Positions 1-11,930 of a stretch of DNA of 64,000 nucleotides are shown here, one piece after another. Below the pieces are notes generated by a model. That model saw only the letters and a list, made by a program, of their open reading frames with translations, ran no database searches and was not told the origin of the DNA. This DNA is from Punica granatum. Lineage: Eukaryota; Streptophyta; Magnoliopsida; Myrtales; Lythraceae. Both the position numbers and the translations under genes were made by a program. Position 1 is the stretch's first letter; every line of letters starts with the position of its first letter. The DNA is taken from assembly GCF_007655135.1 (NCBI RefSeq), contig NC_045127.1, positions 28,066,199-28,130,198 of the forward strand, in the 5' to 3' direction.

Positions 1-1357
1 GGCTAACAATCTCACCAATAGGCAATGGAGTTAAATCCAATGGGGTTAGTGGATTAAAGCCATAAACAACCTCAAAGGGAGAAAACTTAGTAGAAGAATG
101 CATGGCCCGATTATATGCAAACTCAATGAATGGAATGCAATCTTCCTAACTTTTCAAGTTCCTTTTAATAACAGCTCGCAGCAAAGTACCTAAGGTTCGA
201 TTTACAACCTCTGTTTGCCCATCAGTTTGTGGGTGGCAAGTGGTAGAAAACAATAGCTTTGTTCCCAATTTTCCCCACAAAACACGCCAAAAGTGACTTA
301 GGAACTCAACATCACGATCACTTACAATGGTTCTGGGAATGCCATGCAAACGCACTACTTCCCTAAAGAAAAGGTCCGCCACATGAGTAGCGTCATCCGT
401 CTTCTTACAAGGAATAAAATGAGCCATCTTTGAAAAACGATCCACTACTACAAAGATAGAATCCTTACCATTCTTAGTCCTAGGCAAACCCAAAACAAAA
501 TCCATTGATACATCAGTCCATGGATGACTAGGAACGGGCAAGGGCATGTAAAGTCCATGAGGTTGAATCTTAGACTTAGCTTTCTTACATGTGACACACC
601 TAAGACAGATCCTTTCAACGTCTCGCTTCATATGTGGCCAAAAGAAATGCTCTCTCAAAACATCTAAGGTCTTAGCCACACCAAAATGCCCCATTAAACC
701 TCCCCCATGGGCTTCCCTAACAAGCAACTCTCGCATGGAACTTTGTGGAATACATAGCTTGTTCTCACGAAACAAATACCCCTCATGCTTATAAAACTTG
801 TCAAATGCCCCGTTTTCACATTCAGAAAAGACTTCCTTAAAATCATGATCATGCAAGTATAACTCTTTGATATATTCAAATCCTAAAAGCTTGGCATCAA
901 GAGTTGAGATACGAGTATACCTGCGAGATAAGGCATCAGCCACTACATTTTCCTTACCTTTCTTGTATTGGATCACATAGGGAAACATCTCGATGAACTC
1001 GATCCAACGTGTGTGCCTTCGGTTCAGCTTGCTTTGACCCTTTAAATGCTTCAAGGACTCATGGTCGGTGTGAATGATGAACTCCTTGGACCACAAGTAA
1101 TGCTGCCATGTCTCCAAAGCCCTCACCAAAGCATAGAGCTCCTTGTCGTATGTGGAGTAGTTCAACGCAGCCCCGTTGAGCTTCTCACTGAAGTAAGCAA
1201 TAGGCCTCTTCTCTTGCATAAGGACGGCACCTATACCAATACCGGAAGCATCACATTCGATTTCAAAAGGTTTAGAAAAGTCCGGTAAAATCAGTAAAGG
1301 AGCAGAACTTAGCTTTTCTTTCAAGTATTGAATGTCTTCTCTTGCTCTTTGCCCCAT
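1..1357 (-). pseudogene. pol: RNase H-integrase of CRM-like element, interrupted
   Basis: Continuation of pol in a second frame. RNase H comes first, with CDASG, KELYA, HTDH and ADALSRR blocks. It is followed by the HHCC zinc finger of integrase and the DDE core. The catalytic residues are visible as MDF, SDRD and TEVVNR, roughly residues 288, 346 and 382. An in-frame TAG at 146-148 replaces what looks like a Trp codon (a G-to-A change on this strand). The frame stays open beyond the stop to position 1, where integrase sequence continues off the window. The domain C-terminal to the core and the tail expected to run into the 3' LTR are not visible. Confidence 0.9.
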
Positions 1358-4281
1358 CTAAAGCCAACTTCCTTCTTGATGATCTCGGTCAAAGGAGTAG
1401 CTATGGTGCTAAAATTGCGCACAAATCTTCGATAGAACCCAGCAAGGCCATGGAAGCTTCGGACCTCAGCAATGGTAGTGGGTGTAGGCCATTCTCGGAT
1501 TGCTTTCACCTTCTCTTCATCCACTTCCACACCCTTGGAACTTACGACAAAACCAAGAAAAACAACACTTTTCAAGAAAAATTCACACTTCTTAAGGTTA
1601 GCATACAACTTCTCATGCCTCAGTACCTCAAGAACACACCTCAAATGATTCATATGATCATGCTCAGTTTTGCTATAAATCAGAATATCGTCAAAGTAAA
1701 CAACAACAAATTTTCCAATGTAAGCACGCAAGACATGATTCATAAGGCGCATAAATGTGCTGGGTGCATTAGTTAATCCAAATGGCATCACTAACCACTC
1801 ATACAATCCACTCTTGGTTTTAAATGCTGTTTTCCACTCATCTCCTTCTTTCATGCGAATTTGATGGTATCCACTCTTCAAATCAATCTTAGAAAATATA
1901 GTGGAACCATGCAATTCATCAAGCATATCATCTAATCGAGGAATAGGATAGCGATACTTTACCGTTATCTTATTCACAGCTCGACAATCCACACACATTC
2001 TCCATGTGCCATTTTTCTTGGGAACAAGCAACACGGGAACAGAGCATGGACTCATGCTCTCTCGAACATAGCCCTTGGTCAGCAGCTCATCAACTTGCTT
2101 TTGGAGTTCTTTTGCTTCTTCGGGACTACACCGATATGCTGGCCAGTTTGGAATGGGTGCTCCCGGGATGAAATCAATTTGATGTTCGATCCCACGGATT
2201 GGTGACAATCCCGGTGGCATCTCCTCAGGAAACACATCATCATACTCCTGCAAAAGAGAAATCACAACACTAGGCAAAGATGAGTTAAAATTAGTAGATA
2301 AGTAGGCCTCTTTGTACAAGAACAATATCATTGGCCTTTCATCCTTACTAACACTCTCTAACTCTCTTTCTTTTGTGAAGAAACTCATTTTCTTCCCCTC
2401 TTTTCTTTTCATGGCTGAACTCTCACATTTTTCTTTCTTTTCACTCTCTTTCTCACTTTTCTCTCGAATTTCTTTCCTCTCACTTTTACTCTCTTTTTCT
2501 TTTGGTTCAGCCACTCTCTTACTTTCTTTTGAACTCTCAGCACTGGACTTCTTGATTTGGAGTTGCTCTTCGAACACTTGATGTGGTGGTAGCGGGGCAA
2601 GTGTCATGTTTCGACCATCCTTGATGAAGCTATACCGATTCTTGTACCCGTCATGTGTAGTCCTTTGATCAAATTGCCATGGCCTTCCGAGTAACAAATG
2701 GCTGGCTATCATAGGAACTACATCACACAAAACTTCATCATGGTACTTCCCAATAGAAAATGAGATCAACACTTGTTTTGTCACCTTCAATTCACCACTC
2801 TCATTCAGCCACTGAAGCCTATATGGCCTCGGATGCTTTTGAGTGCTCAAACCAAGCTTCTCCACCATCAGCTTGCTTGCCACATTCACAGTGCTTCCTC
2901 CATCAATAATCAGTCCACATACTCGATCCTTCACGTTGCATCGAGTGTAGAAAATGTTCTCTCTTTGTAGCTCATCACCATCTTCTTTGGCTTTCACATG
3001 TAGAGCTCTCAAAACAACAAGAGTTTGACCCGATACAGCATGCTCCACATCATCGGTATCTTCAAGTGATGGTATAGAGTCAGTGTCACTCTCATGCTCA
3101 TCCGCACTTTCAATCTCCCCGTTATCTAACATAATCATGGCTCTCTTGTTCGGGCATTGAGAAGCATAATGACCAGAACCCAAACAACGAAAGCACTTTA
3201 CATCACGGTTTCTTTGAGGTTGGGAAGAAGAGTTACCCCTCTCCTTAGAATCAGATGATGGCTTGGCTGCGGGCTTGTCTCCCTTGGCCTTCTCCTCTTG
3301 CTTCGAACCAACCCATTTAGGTCCAGCCCCTTCAAACTTGGAAGTCCACTTCGAATTCGAATTAGAGGATTCGAACCTGGATGACGATCGTCCCCCCTTC
3401 TTGAGTTGCCTCTCAACCTTCATAGCCATGTGTACCAATTCTTCAAGCTCCACATAATGGTGCAGCTCCACAATATTGGCAATCTCCCGATTAAGTCCAC
3501 TAATGAACCGAGCCATGGTTGCCTCTCGATCCTCCTCAACATTGGCGCGAATCATGGCAATCTCCATCTCCTTGTGGTACTCCTCCACGGTCTTAGACCC
3601 TTGCTTAAGATTCTGCAGCTTCAAGTATAAATCCCGGTAGTAATGGGATGGGACAAACCTCCTCCGCATGACAGCTTTCATGCCCTCCCAATTGTCAATA
3701 GGTCGCTCCCCATTTCGGCGTCTACTCACCGTCAATTGATCCCACCAAACTATGGCATAGTCGGTGAATGCCACAGCTGCAAGCTTCACCTTCTTCTCCT
3801 CGGAGTAGTTGTGACAATCAAAAACTAACTCAACCTTCCTTTCCCATTCGATGTACACATCGGGATCGCTCTTGCCTTGGAACGGAGGAATGGTCAACTT
3901 GATGGATCCCATATTACGATCAATGGTGTCTCTTTCTTGGTGCCTCCCACGTCCGCGCCATGGCCTCTCAGCCCTTGCTCCTCGAGCTCGTCTCATTGTG
4001 GGAATGGAAGACACATCATCCTCATCATCATAGGATCCCTCCTCGTGGTCATCAAATGGATCAATAGTAGGTGCCGGCTGTCGGTTATTGTTCCTCCTTG
4101 GGTGCTGATTGGGAGCTTGTCGCAACTGGTCAATCCGCTCATCATGCCTCTCCAACCGGTCATTGATCGTATCGAGCACCATGTTCATTCGCTCAAATTG
4201 TTGTTGCATAGCCCGAATGATTGTGCTCTGATCAGGCCCTCCACTGCTTTGTTCAAGTCCCCCGCTATTTTCTTGTGACAT
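1321..4281 (-). pseudogene. gag-pol: gag-protease-reverse transcriptase of CRM-like element
   Basis: A 986-residue frame encoding the first two thirds of a Ty3/gypsy polyprotein. Residues 1-60 look coiled-coil prone, followed by an acidic/Arg-rich linker. A Retrotrans_gag core covers about 140-300, and a CX2CX4HX4C zinc knuckle lies near 362-376. The protease active site is near 458 and reads IDGGS, where DSG/DTG is usual. Residues about 585-650 are Lys/Glu/Ser-rich. Reverse transcriptase occupies about 730-910 and keeps the YFDD motif near 863. The frame ends at a TGA at 1321-1323, just where RNase H should begin. The RNase H sequence continues in another frame from 1357, so a one-base deletion near 1324 is the simplest explanation. 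Confidence 0.9.
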
Positions 4282-4971
4282 GTTGAAATCTGCAAAGAAA
4301 TCTTAGAGTGAAAGGACCTCACAATCACTCCCTCACGTATTTACTCTCTAATCGATGTCACACAAACTCTCGTATTTCACTCGATACAATGGCTTTTACC
4401 CTCTGATGATCTCACCCGCTCTTGCCTTTTTCCTCTCGTAGATTTCTCCACAAAGTTCTGGAGGAACTAAGCAATCTAATTACAAGTCCTTGAGGAAATT
4501 ACTTGTTTGCTCAAGCCGCTTATAATATCAGTTCCAAGTAGTAAAGAAGCGAAGAGATATGGATGGACAAGATGTATGTGAAAGGAATGAGCCCGGACGA
4601 ATCAAAGGTGGAGTTGACACAAATACGATCGGAGAAAAAAAAAGAAGAATGATAGCAACTATGACAAATCAACTTAAGGCCGGTGTAATCAGGGAAACAA
4701 TCGATCACTCTAATTCACCACAGACCAATTACAACACAAAGACAGCAAATTGTTCAATAAATTATTCGCCCACTTCAGATCCTTTTCTCTGTTTTTTTTT
4801 TATCCTTTTTTCTTTTCTTTTTTTTTAGGACGATTTTTTTTTGGATCGCTATGAACAGACTAGACAAGGCTAAATGGAAAAGGATAGAAATGGAAGATAG
4901 ATAAAAAAAAAATTCTAGAATGATGAACAAGGAAAGAACAAGGATAGATGAAACCTCAATTTGGAGCCTAA
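4282..4971 (-). other. leader of CRM-like element
   Basis: This stretch lies between the primer site and the gag start, and I see no gene in it. It contains A/T-rich homopolymer runs (about 4790-4850), and its only open frames are short and unrelated to known proteins. Confidence 0.7.
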
Positions 4972-4983
4972 GCTTTGATACCA
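4972..4983 (-). other. primer binding site, tRNA-iMet type
   Basis: Read on the minus strand it is TGGTATCAAAGC, differing at one base from the usual TGGTATCAGAGC complement of initiator tRNA-Met. It lies four bases inside the LTR end at 4988. Confidence 0.8.
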
Positions 4984-4987
4984 AAAA

Positions 4988-5671
4988 TGATGCGAACCCC
5001 GTCGAACCCGTCGCGGAACCCAGCAACAATAATATGGAATCAAATCCCGGATCGTCCAAGATAGAGATTTTGAAAGGTGGAATATCGACCCCGTAGCTAT
5101 ATAGAGCTAGAAACCAATATTATAAGAAGCTTAAGAACTACAAGTAATCGACTTGCAACCCTTGAAGCATAAGTTCAACAAGAACAAGTTGAAGAATATC
5201 TCTCACACAAGATAGAAAATGGTAGAAAAGTTCTCTAAAAAATAACCTAGGGAGGAGCTTATAATGCTCTTGTAATCTGAAGACAACTAAGGAAAGCAAG
5301 CATATTCTAGAAGGCATATTCCTACCAGATTTGGTGGCCATCTTCTAGAAGGCATATTCCAACCTGATAGAAGGCATATTCCAACCAGATTTTGTGGCCA
5401 TCTTCTAGAAGGCATATCTAACCAGATTTGAGGTAGTTGTAGTCATCCTTTAATGCCCCGATGTGTACTGATGAGGTCCAGCACTCTTGATGACCAAAAT
5501 CAGCCCGAGTCTACTTGGTTGTCTCTCGAACTGCGTGCCTCTTCTCGAATATTCGTCCATAAGTTCTGCAAGGCTTGCTCCAATTTCTTGGCACGTGCTC
5601 TAGAGACCGGTCCGGTAGAAATATGCAACTTGTCCTCATGCTCGGAGTCCGGCTCAACCCTATCAACATCA
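4988..5671 (-). repeat. 5' LTR of CRM-like element (684 bp)
   Basis: The minus-strand ends are TGATGTT...CGCATCA. The inner edge is fixed by the primer site. The outer edge is fixed by resumption of scaffold sequence that is intact near 29.82 and 39.36 kb. A coding segment with the motif GPVSRARAKK (in a frame at 5500-5703) matches the tail that polyproteins of this clade encode inside the 3' LTR. The matching target duplication lies beyond the left edge, so it cannot be tested. Confidence 0.85.
5300..5430. repeat. short imperfect tandem repeats in the CRM-like LTR
   Basis: TCTAGAAGGCATATTCC followed by an ACCAGATTT block recurs about four times, with one shortened copy. It lies inside the LTR upstream of the primer site, so it is probably in the transcribed leader. 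Confidence 0.7.
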
Positions 5672-6355
5672 TATAACAATAATTTAGCCAAAGGCAAAAT
5701 CAAGTCTTCTTTATATAGATATATATATATATATATACCTTATCGTCAAGAATTCAATCAATCATACTTTTTCTGCTATTCTTAACCCCCAAATTATCCT
5801 TATCCGACTTTCTTCCTATTCTAAGCTCCGAATCAGGCTATCTGTCACTTTGCTTCTTTCAAGAATAACAACCCTCTCAAACATAAGTCAAGTCAACTTA
5901 TAATTATACAAGAATATTAGTATACACGGCCAAAAGTCTATATTTTCATTGTTCACCAACGAAAGAAGAAGATTACAAACATGATAGCAATTATTTAATT
6001 CAATTGGAGATCCAAACAATATTCCGACAAACTAAATCAAATATACATGCTCAAAGAATTGCAAGAACTTCTGTAAAACCTGATATGCAAAACCTAATTT
6101 TTTTTTTTAGTGATATTCCCAATCGTCAACTGCTTAATATCAATTTTCATATTGTGCAGCGCAAATGTAAATTTCAACAAGCAGACATAAACCCATACTT
6201 ATTTACTAACAAATCCGAAGCAATGACAACTCAATCAACCAGCATAGAATTCAAGAAATACTAGTAAAATCACCACAATTATCCAAAAATTACTCGGGGA
6301 TCAAGCTTCAACTTAAGTCTACAGGATCTCCTAACTTAGGCTCTGATACCAAAAT
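5672..6355 (-). mobile_element. scaffold LARD-like internal region, right part
   Basis: Non-coding internal sequence of the scaffold retrotransposon, cut on its left by the CRM-like insertion. It matches 29.82-30.50 kb and the split copy at 39.36-39.61 plus 61.62-62.04 kb closely along its length. A variable AT microsatellite lies near 5717-5738. The primer site at 6339-6351 ends it on the right. No gene is visible. Confidence 0.85.
6339..6351 (-). other. primer binding site of scaffold element
   Basis: The minus strand reads TGGTATCAGAGCC, a 13-base match to the initiator tRNA-Met type. It is four bases from the LTR end at 6356. The same site occurs at 30481-30493 and 62027-62039. Confidence 0.85.
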
Positions 6356-6558
6356 TGTCACGACCTGAAATTTCAGCTAAATTTTCCCTATATTTCTTCG
6401 ACATCCATTATCACGTAACTATTCATATAAAATATGCTTTCCATAACTCTCAAAAACATACAACTACTACAAATGCTCTAGCATATATATTTATATAAGT
6501 ACGATTCTAGCAAAACTACATTGCTAAACCAACTAGACAAAAATTTCAGGTCGTGACA
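6356..6558. repeat. 203-bp segment with 18-bp inverted ends at the LTR terminus
   Basis: The segment starts TGTCACGACCTGAAATTT and ends with the exact reverse complement of those 18 bases (6541-6558). Copies of the same 203-bp length lie at 30498-30700, 35194-35396 (inverted) and 62044 onward. It forms the 3' terminal part of each scaffold LTR. Confidence 0.9.
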
Positions 6559-7004
6559 TTCTCAAGTCCATTCTAAACAGAAAGGATATCTATTAAATAA
6601 CTAAGGTTCCTACCTAGTCCTTCAAGCTGATCCCCGATATCAAAAAGTGGTTCCTCCGCGCAATCGGAAGCTTATCTGGAAAAATGTATGCAGGGTGTGA
6701 GCTGCATCTCAGTGAGCATTAAATTCCAAAGCAAAATGAATAATAATAAGAGAGAAATATATTTTAGACAACCATACAATAATTCAGACAATCATATTAA
6801 TCATCACATTTACAGCAATCCAACCAAACAAACAATATACAACACAACCAAATCAATATAGCCACAGGGTTGCATTCCCTCGCAACAGAGTTGCAACGGT
6901 ACCGTGACCCTGCACTTCTCGCACATATCATTCTCAACTCCTAATATCCATATCTCCTAAGCAGGGGCCGCCTATTAACCTTTGGCGGTAAGAGTTGACC
7001 TCAG

Positions 7005-7230
7005 TTTCTATTCCACCGGGTCTTAGCGGCCGATCAAGCCCCTTTTTCTATTCCGCCGGGTCCAGCGGCCGATCAGGCCCCTGTTTATATTCCACCGGGT
7101 TTAGCGGCCGATCATGCCCCTATTTTTATTCCGCCGGGTCCAACGGCCGATCAGGCCCTATTTGTATTCCGCTGGGTCCAGCAGTCGATCTGGCCCATTT
7201 TGTAATCCGCCGGGTCCGGCGGTCCCATGG
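7005..7230. repeat. GC-rich minisatellite of about 39-bp units in scaffold LTR
   Basis: Roughly six units share the core CCGCCGGGTCCAGCGGCCGATC with AT-rich linkers. Related blocks lie at 31360-31430, 34316-34545 (inverted), 35398-35560 and 62900-63090. The open frames across these blocks have a repetitive Ser/Gly/Arg composition and are not treated as genes. Confidence 0.85.
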
Positions 7231-7860
7231 CTATAGTCAAACAACAATCACAGAAACAATCAACTGTAACCGGCCATCACACATCATAAACCCACACCAA
7301 ATTCTTATTCTCAAATTATCACAACCTCCGTATACACAAATAAAATTCCCATCATATTCCCAATTGAATCACATTATCATCATATATTTCTTACACGATC
7401 CACATACTCAATCACACTGCATATCCCAAGTCAAGGTGTATCACAAAGGCTATATTGTTCATATCCGTTCAAACAACATAGCAATACCGATTCCTTAATC
7501 TAACTACCACTACATTCATCTTAAATAATTTCTATAATCATAACACATGATTTCACAAGGGAATAGAGTATTCACATATCATATATATATATATATATAT
7601 CATTTCACAATGGAATAAAGTACTCACCTAACTCCAAAATATAGTCCATCGAATCAAGCCTTTCAAATGTCGGGATTCAGTCACCTCGGTCCCTAATCAA
7701 GTGTAAGCATAACAAAGACTAAATTATGCATACATGATACAATACAATATCAAACCACTTCGCACACCCGTTTACTGATTATCTATTTCCTTTTAGAATT
7801 AAATTACAAGCATAAATGTTAGATTATATACTAGCTAAGCGCATAAATATACATCAGTTC

Positions 7861-9861
7861 AAGATCTGCCCTGAATTTCAAAATTATTTTCAATCAAGTC
7901 CCGGTCATTTTATTATTTTTCAATCAGTCCTTGAATTTTCCAGAATCTTTCTAAGAATCCCAAAGAATTTTTCAAATCGTTTCAGTTTAGTCCCGAGACC
8001 ATTTTTCACCCTTTTCAGATCTGCCCCGAATTTCAAAAATTCTTTTCAATCAAGTCCCAGTCATTTTACTATTTTCCAATCAGTCCTGAAATTCCCAGAT
8101 TTTTTCAAGCATCCCAAGGAACTTTTTGAGTTGTTTCAGTTTAGTCCTGGGGCCATTTTTTATTTTTCAGATCAGTCCCGATTTTCAAATTCCTTTCAAA
8201 TAAGCCCTAGGACACTTTCAGTAATTTTTTACACAGTCCCCATTTTTTAGAATTTTCAAATCAGTCCCCAATCTTTTAGAATTTTCAAATTAGTCCCCAT
8301 TTTTTTAGAATTTTCAAATCAGTCCCTGCTCTTTTAAAATCGTTCAATTCAGTCCCCTGGACATTTTCTAAAATATTCGGCCTTTTTCTACTTAGATCAC
8401 CCACCGACAATGTATGTGCCCCATTTAAATATTTCATTTTTATAATTATGTGACCATGTCGGAAATTAGAGTTTATCGGATGGTCAACTAATGGCTATCT
8501 CGACGACTCGAAATTCGTAGACCAAAGCATTCGGCAAGTTTTTAATTAACCTAAAATTCTACATATGGGATAATCGAGACGTTAAATTTGGCTAAATTAA
8601 ATCACTTGATTTCTTTAAATGGATTGCACGAATTGATTAATAATTTGTAATCGCGTCGACAGTTCAAGAACTGTTAGTCATGCCCTTCTCAAAATTCACA
8701 ATTTCAAGAGCACCGAGATACGTACAACGTAATCTTGATTTTCATGCACACACATATTTACCGATTCAAGAGCATGATTACCAGCTCTTGTCCTGCCGTG
8801 ATCCTAGCGTAGGTTTGTGCATAGAATTGGTCAAAACATGGGAAAACAAATTAATCACAAACTCGGCTTAAATCAAACACGGGCGTTAGTCGAATAGAGG
8901 GTTAGGTTTTGGGTTTTTAGGTGAAAATACTTTTAATTTGTAAAAGCCATATTGTCGCGACACAGAATAATCTAAAAATAACCCACTCATTCGAGACTTG
9001 ACTATGGACATCATGTCTGTCGGGTCCGTTAAATGATGCCGAATGCTACATACCCTATCCATCATCCTATTTGTTTGTTTTAGGGTAGGATTTGTATGCC
9101 AAGATACCCCGGATAATAATTGATTAACTCACGTAAATTCGGCGATAACAAAATCTCATTGTTTGTTTATTTGCGCTTACTTGTTACATTTTTACACTTA
9201 TTTGTTATGCGGGTCGAGCCCGATCCTGTAGGATACGATTCACTGGGTCCAATGCCCATAACCTTCGATCACGGGGTCCAATGCCCCCATACACCGAGTG
9301 CGCATTTAATTTAATTTCCGATCTTTTCCAAAATCATACGGTGAGCATGAGTGAAATAACGGCCGAACGCGAACCGACCGGGATTCTGTCATTGTTATTT
9401 ATCATTTATTTGAGAGAACAATGTAAGGGTTTTATGATGCATATTTATTCATGTAATAATCCCGGTCGGAGAGTGAACGGCTCAAGTGTCTATTCGAATT
9501 TACGGTGTCAAAACGCGTAAGATGAGCGGAGCTTAATTAAGCGGTAATTAAATAAAAAATGGTAAGCCTAGACAAGCTAGAGTACCGATAGGGCATGCGA
9601 GATATAGGCTCGCATATAACAAAACCCCCGAATTCGGAACCTCGGGTTTCGCGGACCATATGCCTTAGCAATTAGGTGTACCCCGTACCCCTAAGACCCG
9701 GGCAACTCACCGGCCCTCGACCTTCAGGTCGTAAAAAGGTAGTGGCGACTCCTTCTCACGTGCGTCCGTTGCGCGTCCCCGGGAAGGTGGACACTCCCAA
9801 GCCGCGTTGCATTTAGGCGCGCGCATGCGTTCCCCGATGAGACGAAATTCGGGTGCGCACA
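7861..9861 (+). repeat. 5' LTR of left Tat element, truncated
   Basis: It corresponds to 24392-26393 of the 3' LTR and lacks that copy's first 1356 bp. It contains a run of imperfect repeats built from phrases such as TTTTCAATCAAGTCCC and GAATTTTCAAATCAGTCCCC (about 7863-8370). It ends GGGTGCGCACA just before the primer site. Short frames inside it are duplicated in the 3' LTR and show no protein similarity I recognise. Confidence 0.85.
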
Positions 9862-9863
9862 GC

Positions 9864-9883
9864 TTGACGACTCCACTGGGGAC
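9864..9883 (+). other. primer binding site of left Tat element
   Basis: TTGACGACTCCACTGGGG is one base different from the site at 44660 (TTGGCGAC...). Ogre/Tat elements are known to use a tRNA-Arg-type primer, and the match to that type is from memory. Confidence 0.65.
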
Positions 9884-10438
9884 ACTTAGAGGGTTCGGGC
9901 TCGTTCTCGCTTGCTTTGTTTGCTTGTTTATTTACCGCTTTCCGTAATTTCCCGCTTATCTACTTTACGCACTTTCATTTATGCATTCGCATTGCATATC
10001 ATACTAGATTCAGGTACCTACGGGTCGCGTCCCACGACCGATTTTAGGAAACACAGGTTAGATAGGGGTTCCGAGTAAGGGTACGTCGCACGGTTGGACC
10101 GTCGATTAGGCCCCCAAAGATCCCCGCTCGATTTCAAGGAATTAACACCCTTGAGTCGGGAGTCCCCCATCCTTACGTAGCACGGTCCCTGTAGTACTAA
10201 AACCATGCATTCTGCAGGAGCTCCACGCTATCCTCCAACCCGACTCCAACAACAGTCCTTGAGTCGGTCTGCGCGCCAATTTGAATTTTTCTGTTCTTGA
10301 GAGAGATGTGCGATGTATACTATTCATTAAGCCGTGGGCATTTTTATTTTCTACATGCATGCATCATCCAATTTCAAAATTAGGGTGTCATTTGTATTGA
10401 CTAGTCTTAAATCGATTTTCCTTCCATCTTAGTAAGGG
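9884..10438 (+). other. untranslated leader of left Tat element
   Basis: Non-coding leader between the primer site and the extra ORF. It is similar in order and content to 44680-45267. Short open frames on the other strand are not credible genes. Confidence 0.6.
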
Positions 10439-11930
10439 ATGTCGCGCCCGGTCTCCTGCCTGCGCTTCAATAGAGTCACACCGCCGCTCGAAGAGATTAC
10501 TTGTATATGGGGAGCATTACGCCCAGTCGACCGCCGTTACATCTCTACGTTCATAGGGGGTATCCCTTTGCTGGCTACCCGGCACGTTGATTGGAATTTC
10601 CTCAAAGCCGCCATCGCATTCTGGAACCCAAGTCACGCCGTCTTCGACATACAGGGTACAGAGCTCACGCCAACCATCGAGGAGTACCGAACACTCATCG
10701 GTCGAACCGCAGTTGTCCACGGCATTGTAGAACCCAATTTTCACACCGCCCGATCAACCCTAGTCTCACGCCTACTCGGGGTTCCCACGAATCGTTTGAA
10801 TGCTGAACTCGCATACTTCGGCAGCACGGAGATTGCAATCGAGAAACTCCTCTTTTTTTATTGAGTCCCGAGCACATAGGGTCCAGGGGGATTTTCTTCG
10901 AAAAGATTTATGTCATGCTATTCTATTGCTAATTTTTGGGACCCTCTTATTCCCTCGCTCACATAGTCTCATCGATGCGGCCTTGGCCAGCGTTGTCCTC
11001 CAAGTGGTCAGAGGGCGTGGTTATGAGGTAGCCCTAGTGGCTGAGACCATTCGGTCCATCGACCGCGTCTTGAGAACATGCGACCGAAGGATAAGAGGAT
11101 CCCCTATGCTTTTACAAATTTGGCTCCAAAGTCACGCAAACCCTCTGCGTCTGGTGCGCTCGATTATGTATTTTAATGGTCCAGAGTCAATTATTTCTCG
11201 ATTGCTACCCCTCCTGCGTGTGGAAGAACGCAATGTCTCTGAGTGGATCAAAATTTTTCATGAAATAGCACCTAGGGGCTTCAAGTGGCGTGCCGCGTGG
11301 ATGCCACCCGGACCCATGGCCCTTAGGTGTCCTGATTTTTATAGAGTCCCACTCATGAGTCATGCGGGGTCCACCACTTATTTTCCGGCGCGAGTAGTGA
11401 GGCAGCTCGGTGGCTTACAAACGGTCCCCGAAGATACGGCGCAAACTAGATTTGAACATACTTGGCGGGAGGATCAGACACCCCCAGATCGCCAAAGTAA
11501 CGTCGAACAGATCCTGGATGCGTGGCGAACTGTGATTACCGAGCTTCCATACTTCCCCGAGCATCCGACCCTTGATGAGCGAGATTTCCAGGCTACAGAA
11601 GAATACATCCTTCGCTTCTACCGTTGGGGTCCAGCAGCACACGAGGATCTCGTCAACTCTCCACGAGTCGGAGATGACGGGTCACCCGGCGCAACTCCCA
11701 CTCCGAATATGGCCATCCAAGCCGAGCTCACTCATCTCAGAGCCGAAAGAGATCGTCTTCATCGAGAAGTCGCAGAGAGGGACGAGCAGCTTGTTGATCG
11801 GCGTCAACTACAAAGAGAGCTCGCCCAGACCCGTGTCGAGCTACAGAGGCGCGATCAGGAATTGGCACGAGCAAACGCCGCTTTGGAGAGGTCCAGGAAA
11901 AGGGCCCGTGGGGGTACATATACACCCTAG
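10439..11930 (+). pseudogene. Tat extra ORF (DUF7745-like), frameshifted
   Basis: Homologue of the intact-start ORF at 45268. The first 141 residues (10439-10864) carry the opening of a plant mobile-type domain (DUF7745-like), with W..LRPVDRR, FWNPSHAVF and LTPTIEEYR blocks. The match then continues in another frame from about 10856 to 11930. The break coincides with a run of T near 10852-10859, consistent with a length change in that run. The C-terminus (about 11710-11920) is a long Glu/Arg/Leu coiled coil ending in a basic RSRKRAR cluster. Function is unknown. In Tat/Ogre elements such an ORF precedes gag. Confidence 0.75.

Larger units (their letters stand above)
1..5671 (-). mobile_element. 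CRM-like Ty3/gypsy element, partial
   Basis: Minus-strand LTR retrotransposon. From right to left it has an LTR (4988-5671), a tRNA-iMet-type primer site (4972-4983), a leader, then gag, protease, reverse transcriptase, RNase H and integrase running off the left edge. The 3' LTR lies outside the window. The pol sequence and a GPxxRARAK motif encoded in the LTR suggest the CRM chromovirus clade; this is recognition by eye. The target was the internal region of the scaffold element: sequence resumes at 5672 exactly as in the copies at 29.82 and 39.36 kb. Pol is broken by one frameshift near 1324 and one stop at 146-148, so this copy is probably not autonomous. Confidence 0.9.
6356..7862 (-). 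repeat. scaffold LTR A, truncated
   Basis: Primer-site side of a scaffold LTR, which begins TGTCACGACC on the plus strand. It follows LTR C (30498 onward) until CAGTTCAA at 7862 and then passes directly into the interior of a Tat-type LTR. The remaining part of the LTR and its outer end are missing. There is an AT microsatellite near 7580-7600. No gene is present. Confidence 0.85.

Noticed and set aside
6356..6558. 203-bp stand-alone TRIM or MITE
   Set aside because: Both flanks are conserved in every copy, and the solo LTR and LTR C show that the true LTR is 3-4 kb with this segment at its end.
9864..9883. A tRNA gene or fragment
   Set aside because: The tRNA-complementary stretch is a primer binding site at the standard distance from the LTR; no cloverleaf surrounds it.
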